Of a DNA stretch of 64,000 nucleotides, positions 43,466 through 52,615 are shown piece after piece. Both the position numbers and the translations under genes were made by a program. Source of the stretch: Glycine soja (lineage: Eukaryota; Streptophyta; Magnoliopsida; Fabales; Fabaceae). The notes beneath the pieces were generated by a model. It worked only from the letters and a program-made list of their open reading frames with translations, had not been told where the DNA came from and did no database searches. The first letter of the stretch is position 1, and every line of letters begins with the position of its first letter. The DNA lies in assembly GCF_004193775.1 (NCBI RefSeq), contig NC_041002.1:5195261-5259260 (forward strand), in the 5' to 3' direction.

Positions 43466-46353
43466 ATGGACGAAGATCAATGGGCATATTACAGTGCGAT
43501 GTCCGAAGAAGTTGATATGGATTTTGAAGATGGACAAGATTGTGGTGTGAATGAAGGACATGTTGATTGTTCAAACGCTTTTAATACTTCTCAGGTGATC
43601 ATGTTGATTAGTTTAAGTCGTCAGGTTTAATGTATGACTTTTGTAAAAATTAATATGTCGGGGTTGTGTCGTAGGTGTTTGCAACCTGAGAGGACGTTTT
43701 GCAGTGGGCTCGAACGGTTGCCCATGAAAACGGTTTTGTTGCAGTAATTATGAGGTCTGATACATACACTGGTAGTAGAGGAAGAACTTCATTTGTGTTA
43801 ATTGGGTGTGAAAGGAGCGGTGAGTACAAGTGTAGGAAGAAAGAATTTGTTAGAAGAGACACAGGCACTAGGAAATGTGGTTGTCCCTTCAAGATTCGTG
43901 GGAAACCAGTGCATGGAGGTGAAGGTTGGTCAGTAAAGCTGATATGTGGGATTCACAACCACAAATTGGCGAAGACCTTGGTTGGACACCCATATACTGG
44001 GAGACTGTCATCTGACGAGAAGACCATCATTGCTGATATGATGAAGTCGAATGTGAAACCAAGAAACATCCTGCTGACGTTGAAGGAGCACAACGCCAAC
44101 AATTGCAGCACGATCAAACAAATTTACAATGCAAGAAGTGCATATCGTTCTTCAATCAAAGGAGATGACACTGAGATGCAACACCTAATGAGGCTCCTTG
44201 AACGTGATCAATACATTCATTGGCATAGATTGAAGGATGAAGATGTGGTGCGTGATTTGTTTTGGTGTCACCCAGATGCAGTTAAGTTATGTAATGCGTG
44301 TCATCTTGTTTTTTTGATAGACAGTACCTACAAAACAAATAGGTACATGCTCCCATTGCTTGACTTTGTGGGGGTGACACCAACCGGGATGACTTTCTCT
44401 TCTGGGTTTACATATCTGGAGGGTGAGCGCGTGAACAATGTTGTATGGGCATTGGAACGGTTTCGAGGGATTTTTTTAAGAAACGATCGCCTCCCTGCTG
44501 TTATTGTCACAGACAGAGACCTAGCCCTGATGAATGCTGTGAAAGTTGTGTTTCCGGAGTGTACAAATTTGTTGTGCAGGTTTCACATAGACCAGAATGT
44601 GAAGGCAAATTGCAAATCTCTTATTGGTCAGAAGAATGCGTGGGAGTACGTAATGGATAGCTAGGGTAATCTGGTAGATTGTCCTTCAGAATAGGAGTTC
44701 CCTGAGCACCTTCAAAGGATTCAAGTAGCATGTTCCCCGTGGCCAATGTTCGTTGACTACGTATGTAAGACATGGATTGTCCCACACAAGGAGAAATTTA
44801 TCACGGACTGGATGAATAAGGTGATGCACCTAGGCAACACGACAACAAATAGGTATTTACATGCTATTAATGATTATTTTAGTATAAATGATTATTATTA
44901 ATTGTGTTGTCTGTTGTGTGTTTTAAATGTAGGGTTGAATCTGCTCATTGGTCTCTGAAAAGGATATTACAAAATAGCGTTGGAGACCTTTGTAGTGTTT
45001 AGGATGCAATGAACAACATGATCACGTTGCAGCACACTGAAATTAGAGCATCATTCGAAACAAGTATGCATGTCGTTGGTCATGTTTTTAAGAAGACCTT
45101 ATACAAGAGGCTTGTGGGAATGGTGTCAAGGTACGCTTTAAATGAAATTTCGGTTGAGTTTGATCGCGTACGTCATTTCAGAGACAATTCGTCTTGTTGT
45201 GGTTGTGTCTTGAGAACCACGCTAGGTCTTCCTTATGCATGCGAGCTACTAAGGTATGATGGTGGCAGCATCCCACTGGATGCAGTCCATATGTACTGGA
45301 GAAGACTTAGCTTTTTAGACCAGGGTTTATGTGAGGCCGAAGTGAGCATCGACGAAGAGATTGATAGATTACGTAAAAGATTCAATGAACTTGATGTTTG
45401 CGGGAAAGTTACCTTCAAGAGTAAACTTCGAGATTTCACGTTTCCTGATGAGACCTCTATGTGTCCTCCTCCGTCGAAGGTTAAGACGAAAGGTGCCCCG
45501 AAGAAAGTGTTGAGAAGAAGCGAAAGATCAACAAAGCGTGATCCGTCTTATTGGGAGTATGTCGATGCTTATCATTCGGTTCAAAATAGCAACACCTCAG
45601 TCAGGCCCAGTGCATCATCTTTTCAACCATCGAAGCCAGCAAGGATGATCCCGATGTTGGATCAATTTGCGCCATTTATGCAGGGTTTCATTGAGGACGT
45701 TGTTGATGTGAAAGCGGATGGTAACTGTGGATATCAGACAGTTTCCGCTTTGTTAGGTATAGGAGAAGAGTCTTGGGCCGTGAAGCGTAACGAATTGATT
45801 AAAGAACTTGGCAAATGGTCCCAAGACTACATAAAGATCTTTGGTGGCACAGAAAGATATGAACAGTTGAGGTTGTCCCTACACGTGGATGGGTTATCCA
45901 AGGTATGCGTTTTATGCTTTTTATTTATATAAATAATGTTTACATGAGTGACACATGTATTTTTTTTGTGATTTAGGTTAGTATGGACAAATGGATGGAT
46001 ATAACGGATATGGGATATGTAATTGTGTCAAGATATAATATAATCCTTGTATCGTTGTCACGACAGCAGAGCTTCACATTTTTTCCTCTCAGAAGTCGAC
46101 TACCGGTCGATTCTTCTACGCACCACATGATATGCGTCGGTCATGTGTTTGACAGTCATTTTGTTGAGGTCCATTGAAAATTCGTTTACTCAAATAATTT
46201 CAATTATTGAATGAGTTGGTTTGTTCGTTTAAGTTATTATTGTAATTTCACTTACAACAGATTTATCTGAAAGATCGTTGTCCGTTACCGCCGATGGCAT
46301 TGTTGTGGTCAACCAATTCGTATCCGGAGGCAAAACAGTGGCGAACTCCATAG
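43466..46353 (+). pseudogene. MULE transposase fused to an OTU cysteine-protease domain
   Basis: Five exons: 43466-43594, 43675-44852, 44933-45902, 45977-46168, 46261-46350, stop at 46351, all with GT-AG introns. Acidic N-terminus MDEDQWAYYSAMSEEVDMDF, FAR1-like zinc-binding part (GEYKCRKKEF, TRKCGCPFKI, ICGIHNHKLA), then the MULE core (LVFLIDSTYKTNRYMLPLLD, VIVTDRDLALMNAV, LLCRFHIDQNV), a SWIM-like part (CCGCVLRTTLGLPYACELL) and an OTU domain with DGNCGYQTVSALLG (Cys codon 45726) and VFDSHFVEIYLKDRCPLPP (His codon 46157). OTU proteases remove ubiquitin. In-frame stops at 43687 (TGA), 44662, 44692 and 45000 (all TAG) break it; the frame is otherwise intact. Confidence 0.85.
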
Positions 46354-46790
46354 TAGGTAGAATGCAGCAGTACCTAAGCCTAATGACAATTAAAACATCA
46401 CACGTAGACCTAAGCGGACAATGAACTTGTAATATTTATGTATCGATGACAATTGTATTTTTGTTGATGTAATTAATTAGTATTGAAATACTAATGAATT
46501 CTTGCGTGAACAAATTGAGTACGTATCAAAAATGGATGCTTAATGTCGTTGGTTCTAATTTTTTGTTTTTTCTAACATTGATGAGTAAATTTGTATAATT
46601 AGTTTTGGAATTTAAAAAAAATATATAAAATTTGACATTTGATGAAGGTACATTGTGTATTCTGTTTTTGCTAACAAAAATTTGAATTTAATGAAGTTGT
46701 AGGTTAAATGATATAATAATTTTCCGCTCAAAATTGAAAAGGAAATAACAAATAAATTCTATCAGGCCTCAATTTTTTTACAGTAAAATT
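46354..46790. other. 3' region of the transposase gene
   Basis: A shifted frame (RMQQYLSLMTIKTSHVDLSG, ending at TGA 46422) probably continues the protein in intact relatives. The rest is AT-rich. The text GGTTCTAATTTTTTGTTTTT and the AAATTTGTATAATTA that follows recur at 48300-48370 after the accessory ORF, a direct repeat of about 80 bp. Confidence 0.5.
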
Positions 46791-46794
46791 AATT

Positions 46795-47115
46795 TTGGAC
46801 TCATCGTTCTTCACAGTTACACACACTTCTTCCTCTCTCCATTTCTCTGACTCTGAGCATGCAATTGGCGTTGGTCTCATTGCATTCTCTGTGGAAATAA
46901 CGAACAAGGCCAAAGGAAAAGGCAAGGAGGTCGCCGGAAAAGGTTCTGCTGGCAAGCGCAAGGGCGCCTTCGACGATGACAAGACCGGTGGCGGCCACAA
47001 GAGAAACAAGCGAGGTGTCCTTCACTTTTACCTCTGTCGACTCTTCCACGCAAGGTTTGATGAAATAAGCAGTTCTGTGAACTGGATTTCACGTTACACA
47101 ATAGTTACTGTCGTG
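46795..47115 (+). pseudogene. Captured 5' end of a host-like gene (basic, Lys/Gly-rich)
   Basis: The stretch resembles a 5' leader rich in CTTC/CTCT (46800-46860), then a reading frame KAKGKGKEVAGKGSAGKRKG and DDDKTGGGHKRNKRGVL (46906-47022). An ATG to ATA change just before it (46897) may have removed the start. GC content is well above the surrounding MULE DNA. The sequence is reminiscent of the N-terminus of SPT5-like/KTF1-type transcription elongation proteins, which I recall only vaguely, so no name is given. It could equally be another nuclear protein. Confidence 0.4.
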
Positions 47116-47221
47116 ACATGACAATGACTGACATGACACGCTAGTGAATGACGTGACACGAGGTTGCTTTAGTTTTACGCTTCAAAATGTAAAATAGTCA
47201 CGAGTCTGGTAAAAGTGAAGC

Positions 47222-47250
47222 CACGTGCCTGCCTGGGCCATCTATATAAA
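47222..47250 (+). promoter_or_regulatory. G-box and TATA box of the accessory ORF
   Basis: CACGTG at 47222-47227 and TATATAAA at 47243-47250 lie 75-100 bp before the ATG at 47325, with a CA-rich leader between. This is a standard plant core promoter spacing. Confidence 0.55.
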
Positions 47251-47324
47251 TGACAGATGGGCATGCCCATGGTACTCAACAACAACTAGTATGCAGAGTT
47301 TGTCAAATTAATTTTCGATAAACA

Positions 47325-48152
47325 ATGGCATTCTTAGGAGAAACTTCGTCTCAGACGATCGTGAACTCGAGATTGACATTCATTTTTCCAAATGGAACCG
47401 TCATTCACAACGAGTGTGGAGTTTATTTTCAAAGTTCTAGTCCAGTGCCCATGCGAGTACCAAACCTGTGCGATTTTTCAACTCTCAAAAGCAGAATACA
47501 CAACACCCTTCAGCTAAACAACAATCAAGTTGTGGATGAAATTCATTACCGGCGACCAGTGGAAGATACAGGTAACAACATTCACTTTCAAAGTATGCAA
47601 TTGAAAAATGACATGGATGTGAACACCATGTTAATGTGTAATTATCAATTTTCATTTGTTGGACCGATTGAGTTGTTATGTACCGTTGGTAGAACACCAG
47701 ATGCAATTTTAAACTTACTTGAATGCCCCAACATCTCTACGCATGATGCGGTTCTGTATTACAACAGAAGGTGGAACATGCCACGCCAAAACAACTTTGT
47801 GGGTTATGCGTTCACCGAAATAAATCTGAAAAAATTTGATATTCCAAAAGGATGTAGCATAGATCAACTGAAGGATTTGATCAAGCAAGTAGCACCTAAA
47901 GGGAATCCTCCTCATGGGATTCACGAATCCCAAGTTGTAAGGCATTTGTTTTATCGACAACCTGGTTATTTGGAGTATTCTGAGAAAGTTTTAGAATTTG
48001 CAATTATTGAGCTGAAATGTGACGACAACCTGCTAAAGGTGCTGGTAGAGTCCAATTACTGGAAACAATTTATGTCAATAGAAATTTTGGCTCTCTTTAG
48101 TAAAGTGGTTATGGAAAATGAGGACGATGTGGTTACGTCCTTGCATGATTGA
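47325..48152 (+). CDS. MULE accessory ORF, 275 residues, intact
   Basis: One uninterrupted exon begins MAFLGETSSQTIVNSRLTFI. The first 120 residues (IFPNGTVIHNECGVYF, TLKSRIHNTLQLNNNQVVDE, HYRRPVEDTGN, DMDVNTMLMCNYQF) resemble the N-terminal extension found on many plant MULE transposases, a PB1-like fold by my judgement. The rest (AVLYYNRRWNMPRQNNFVGY, QVVRHLFYRQPGYLEYSEKV) matches nothing I know. It has its own TATA box, no membrane segment and no signal peptide. That it is open while the transposase has four stops may mean recent selection, late gain or chance. It may assist transposition or bind DNA or protein; function unknown. Confidence 0.7.
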   Translation: MAFLGETSSQTIVNSRLTFIFPNGTVIHNECGVYFQSSSPVPMRVPNLCDFSTLKSRIHNTLQLNNNQVVDEIHYRRPVEDTGNNIHFQSMQLKNDMDVNTMLMCNYQFSFVGPIELLCTVGRTPDAILNLLECPNISTHDAVLYYNRRWNMPRQNNFVGYAFTEINLKKFDIPKGCSIDQLKDLIKQVAPKGNPPHGIHESQVVRHLFYRQPGYLEYSEKVLEFAIIELKCDDNLLKVLVESNYWKQFMSIEILALFSKVVMENEDDVVTSLHD

Positions 48153-48860
48153 ATGCTAGTTAAATATTGTGTTGTTTCGTGCAAATTAAATTTGTGTTCA
48201 TGATGTTCTAGTCGATGTAATATGTGTTAGTGTGTCAATTTGTTATGTTTGTGACCCGTTTGTAATGTGTAGTATGTATAAAAAATGGATGATTAATGTC
48301 GTTGGTTCTAATTTTTTGTTTTTTCTAACTTTGATGAGTAAATTTCTATAATTACTTTTGGAATTTAAAAAAATATAAAAAAGGCCAAAAAAAGGTTTAT
48401 AAGGAGTTACAAAGAGAAAAAAAAGTTGCAAACAATACTTTTATCCACTGCATTACAAGCAATTCAAAAGGAATAACATAATCAAAATCAATTTTTTTGC
48501 CTCTCGTACTATATATACTTAAATTATATAATTTCCAAATAATTCTAAATTAAATAATTTTTGTTTAAATTATATAATAATTTTTAGTATAAATTAAAAT
48601 TTCTAACTTATTTTGTCCAATCAATTACATTTAATTAAATTTCTAACTTATTTTTTTCAATCAATTAAAATTTGTAACTTATTTTTTAAAATGTCTAACT
48701 TATTTTTTAAAATTTCTAACTTATTTTTTAACCATCTATTTAAATTTGAAAGCATATATTTATCACATACATAAACAAATACTAAAATTAACAATTTAAG
48801 TAAAAAGATAATTTAAATACATAAAACAAATAAATACATAATCTACGTCGATGTGTTTTA
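48153..48860. other. AT-rich spacer between convergent genes
   Basis: Contains a short repeated motif TTTCTAACTTATTTTTT (several copies at 48600-48730). It holds the 3' ends of the accessory ORF (+) and PMD gene (-). No gene is visible. Confidence 0.5.
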
Positions 48861-50687
48861 TCAAATACAAAAAGAAATACTAAAATTTAAATACATAAAC
48901 AAATACAATAAAAAAGATAAATCATAATCTATGGGGCGTCTCTGTCGCGGCCTAAGACTGTCATTTGAGGCGTCACCTCTGGCTATCCTCAAACAAAGAT
49001 CCATGATATCATATAAGTCAGTGCCTTCAGTGACCATCCTGAGGTTGATGACCCGCTCCAATTGCTCAGCAATCCTTACACATCCTGTGCAGTCAACTTG
49101 TCTCAGTGAAAAAAACGAACTCAGTATCAAATTTTAAAAAAAATTTAAATTATGAAAAACTACATAACTTATGCTTACCACTGAATGCGTAGGGAGATCA
49201 GACGCGACTGAAACCTCAGGGATAGGTGGCTCGACGAACTCCTCAACATGAGGGGGAGGCAGCTGTCTCGACTCAAGAGTCTCCTCGATAGGCGTGACAA
49301 ACGGGTGGGATATCCGGAAAAACCACTCCATGTAGTATGGCGCCACCTGCCTAGGAACTACACAAATCTCCCATGCACCTACCAAATGGTCTGAAAAATG
49401 GATCCACCGGTCGTCTATCTCATCACTCGTTAGAGACTCAGTAACCGACGACGGAGGGACGGTCTGAATGTAGTCAAACTGTCGAGTAACCCGCTCAGGT
49501 CGAGTGTACATGACAAGCTGACCCCATCTCAGTTGGCCTGTGTATGACGATATCAAGTCGAAGCCCCTGACTCCCCGGTGCTCAGCGTAGGGCATCCAGG
49601 ACACGTCAGTCACAGTGAGGGCATCCATGCGTGTCCGATACGGGGCTCCCTTGATCCCCGTCATGTGAGCCTTACCCGTAAGCCACCTGCAAGCCCGGGG
49701 GCTCCCCTCATCATAAGCAGCATCAACGGAGCATCTGTGCACTGAAGGAAAGTGCTCGTATATCCAGCACTACAAACACATACTCAGCATCAATTAAAAA
49801 AAAAGGATTCAATGATACTTCAATTTAAATTATAAGTAACGATACGTACATGAAGAAGTGTAATATAACCGCCCATCTGCCGTGTAGAGGCCTGTGACGC
49901 GTCGTTCAGATGGTCGTACATGTGGACCAAAGTAGCCGCACCCCAGGCGAATCCCCCTGTCTGGGCGAGATCCTTGAAAGCCTGGAGGTGCACGACATGT
50001 ACATGGGTTGAAGCTACCGGGAGGTGGAAGCTGCTAGTCTTCGGATGCCACCTCTCGACAAAGGCGGATATGAGTCTAGGATCACTAGTTATAACAGAAC
50101 ACTAGATCAGTGGACTCAGTCCGGTAGCCGCAATCACGCCTTCGATCTCAAGCGCTGGTCTCCCTATGTTATCTACTTTTCTACCATGGGAGACCATCTT
50201 CAGATCGGGTCGCTCCTAAATTGAATAACAATTTACAATAATGTGTATATCAAAAACAATCCTATTACAAATTATTTTTTTATCTAATTACTCAAAATTA
50301 AACCGTACGTACTTGTCCACTCCAGATGTTGTGTGCGACATGCTCAGCATAACCGGTCAAAACCAATGGGTTGCGTGGCCCACCGGGGAATCCCTCATCT
50401 GCAGTAGGTGACCCCAAGCTTACCTCAGTGGCCACTCCCTCTGTGTCAACAGCATCCGCAGCACTTGTCATATCTGGGGTACCATCAGACACATGAGGAG
50501 CATCCTCATGCAACTGAGGCACATCCTCAGGTCTCTGGGCAACATCCTCAGGCACACGAACTCGTTGCCTACGTGCTGAAGCAGTGGGCCGACAATGCCA
50601 AGGAACATCAGCCTTAGGCACATCCTGAGTAGTCTCTCTGCCTCGACCGGTGCCTAACGCACGACCTAGACCTCGTGTTCTAACCAT
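48861..50687 (-). pseudogene. Plant mobile domain (PMD, MAIN-like) gene carried by the MULE
   Basis: PMD proteins (often annotated as serine/threonine phosphatase 7 long form homologues) include MAIN/MAIL of Arabidopsis, and the domain is known to be shared with transposable elements. Four exons: 50313-50687 (MVRTRGLGRALGTGRGRETT to AHNIWSGQ), about 49853-50211 (VSHGRKVDNIGRPALEIEGV, SAFVERWHPKTSSFHLP, THVHVVHLQAFKDLAQ, WGAATLVHMYDHL), 49182-49770 (CWIYEHFPSVHR, YRTRMDALTVTDVSWMPYAE, VPRQVAPYYMEWFFRISHPF) and 48861-49110 (CVRIAEQLERVINLRMVTEG). A TAG interrupts exon 2 (LI-stop-CSVIT), and FHLP joins directly to THVHVVHL, so the central part of the domain is deleted. Codons are GC-rich compared with the transposase. 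Confidence 0.82.
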
Positions 50688-50699
50688 GATCTGAAATCA

Positions 50700-51860
50700 T
50701 GAAGAACATTTACTTTTATTGGTCAAATTAAATATTCAAATAATTCGTAACAAAGCTTTGTCATTACAAATTTGTTCAAGCACATGTTTTCTATGTTTCT
50801 TACTAATTTGGTCAAATTAAGTTTTCAATGTTTCTTGAACATGATCTTCCTAACGAAGCTGGTTTGTGTGTGTCTATTCTTTTTGTTTTTTGGTTTAGTA
50901 TTTTTAAAAGAGGAAAAAGGATTTAGGAGACAAAATTTTCCTACAAGCTGAAATTGAATAATTAAATACTTTGGTAGCTTAAATCTCTTATACAGTGTTT
51001 AAAAATAAGTGCATTTTAATTTCATTTTGCCTTTGTAGGCTACAACATGCATGGCCTATTTCTTCCATTTGGCTACAATGCACACTTCATAACCTATATT
51101 GCATGTTCAGATTCTATATTTATTTACAAAATATTGGTACAACAGGTTCTTCCCATAAGCCAGTCTACATGAGCTCTAAGAGTGAACCTTAGTGAAGGAG
51201 TGAACCAATATAAAGATTGGAATTATTCCCATGACTTTGGTATTGGACATAACTCTTAGTGAAGGAGTGAACCAATATAAAAATCAACTTGTGCAAATCT
51301 TTTCTGATCCTACCTCTTTAAATGTTGCAATTTCTTATGATTTTTGGTCTATTGGAATTATTCTTGATATCAATATGATTGTTTTGGTATACTGGAAATT
51401 ATCTTGCAACTTATTGGTTCATTTTCATATATTGAATTCTTTAGTGTGATATTTGTGATTATATTGGCTTCTGAATTGCATTCCTTGCATCAAAGATTGG
51501 TTGTGATAATCAATTACAACTTGTTAATGAAGCCTAAGTTCAAAAGCTTAAGTTTAACCTCTAACATTTTTCTTTTCAACTTCACTAGTAAATCTCTATT
51601 TGAAGATACAACTTCTAAGATTTTTTTATATTGTCCAGTTCAAAATAATAATCTACAAATTCACTACAAATACTCATCATTGTTCATGTTTGAAAAGCAA
51701 AAGCACTTCAACTTATAAGTTCTCTACCATTAAAAAGACAATCCACAATAATGCTTATATAAATTTCTAATATCAATTCAATTCAATAATAGCTAATAAA
51801 TAAATAAAAAATAATTCATTCAGGGATAAATTTCTAAAAAAAAAAAAAGGCAAAATACAG
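50700..51860. other. MULE non-coding segment with a 27-bp direct repeat
   Basis: The unit CTTAGTGAAGGAGTGAACCA plus seven more bases occurs at 51188-51214 and 51255-51281. ORFs 51231-51449 and 51404-51718 show no known domain. It may be another captured fragment of unknown origin. Confidence 0.4.
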
Positions 51861-51867
51861 TCAAACA

Positions 51868-52160
51868 AATTGTTGCGGAAGAACGTTCTTCCGCAGGAAG
51901 GAAACCCTTCTAGCGGAAGAAGGTTCTTCCGCGGAGTGCAGCGGAAGATGGTTCTTCCGCGGGTTCCAGTGGAAGAACTTTCTTCCACGATAAGGAAATG
52001 TAACGCCTTTGACACTCACGGAAGAAGGTTCTTCCACTGGATCACGCGGAAGAACCATCTTCCGTTGCCATCCACGGAAGAACCTTCTTCCAACAGACAA
52101 GCCACCACATTATCAACCACGCGGAAGAACCGAACCTTCAGCGGAAGAAGGTTCGTCTTC
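51868..52160. repeat. Right array of GGAAGAAGGTTCTTCC palindromes
   Basis: About eight copies of the same core as the left array, for example TGCGGAAGAACGTTCTTCCGCA at its start, joined by CGCGGAGTGCAGCGGAAG-like text. It is followed by a GGAAGAAGAAG-rich segment to 52495. Short ORFs on both strands here are artefacts of the repeat. Confidence 0.88.
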
Positions 52161-52554
52161 TACCTCGCGTAACCAACCACAGCATAAACATGTCTTCTAC
52201 CCTATGGCCATTATAAGCGATTAAACGACACTAAATGAGGGTTCAACACTAACCTATAAAGTGGAACAATACTGGAACACAGCTTCAAACCTTCAAACGA
52301 CCGGTAATGGCGTAGAGACGAAAACCAATGGCGCGAAGATGAAACCAACAACTTGCAAATGCTGGGTGCACCAAACTATGCTTGCCAATAGAGGAAGAAG
52401 AAAGGAACAACAAATGAGCACGCGGAAGAAGAAGAAAGGATCAAGCGGAAGAAGAAGAAACGAAGAAGAAAGGAAAGCGCGGAAGAAGAAAACTTTTTCT
52501 TAAAAAAAATTAATTATATATTATTTTTAAATGAAGGGTATTATGGATACTTCC

Positions 52555-52606
52555 TTTAATCGCTGGGTGCACCAACAATATTGCTGGGTGCACCTAGCAA
52601 CACCCA
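52555..52606 (-). repeat. MULE right terminal inverted repeat
   Basis: Two copies of GCTGGGTGCACC lie here (52562, 52583), with a third inside at 52363. The outermost bases read CCTAGCAACACCCA, the inverse of the left end apart from a few differences. Confidence 0.75.
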
Positions 52607-52615
52607 ACATTTTGG
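52607..52615. repeat. MULE target-site duplication ACATTTTGG, right
   Basis: Right-hand copy of the duplication at 42522-42530. Confidence 0.85.

Larger units (their letters stand above)
42531..52606 (+). mobile_element. Mutator-like element (MULE), about 10.1 kb, with OTU protease, accessory ORF and PMD gene
   Basis: Terminal inverted repeats: the left end reads TTGCTAGGGGCAC..ATTGTTGGTGCACCCAGC and the right end in reverse reads TTGCTAGGTGCACCCAGCAA then ATTGTTGGTGCACCCAGC. Both ends are flanked by ACATTTTGG (42522-42530, 52607-52615). A 9-bp duplication is the hallmark of Mutator-type insertion. Inside, left to right: palindrome array, transposase-OTU gene, captured gene start, accessory ORF, PMD gene (reverse strand), non-coding part, second palindrome array. 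The clean boundaries show one insertion event, but the transposase has stops, so this copy probably cannot move by itself. Confidence 0.88.
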
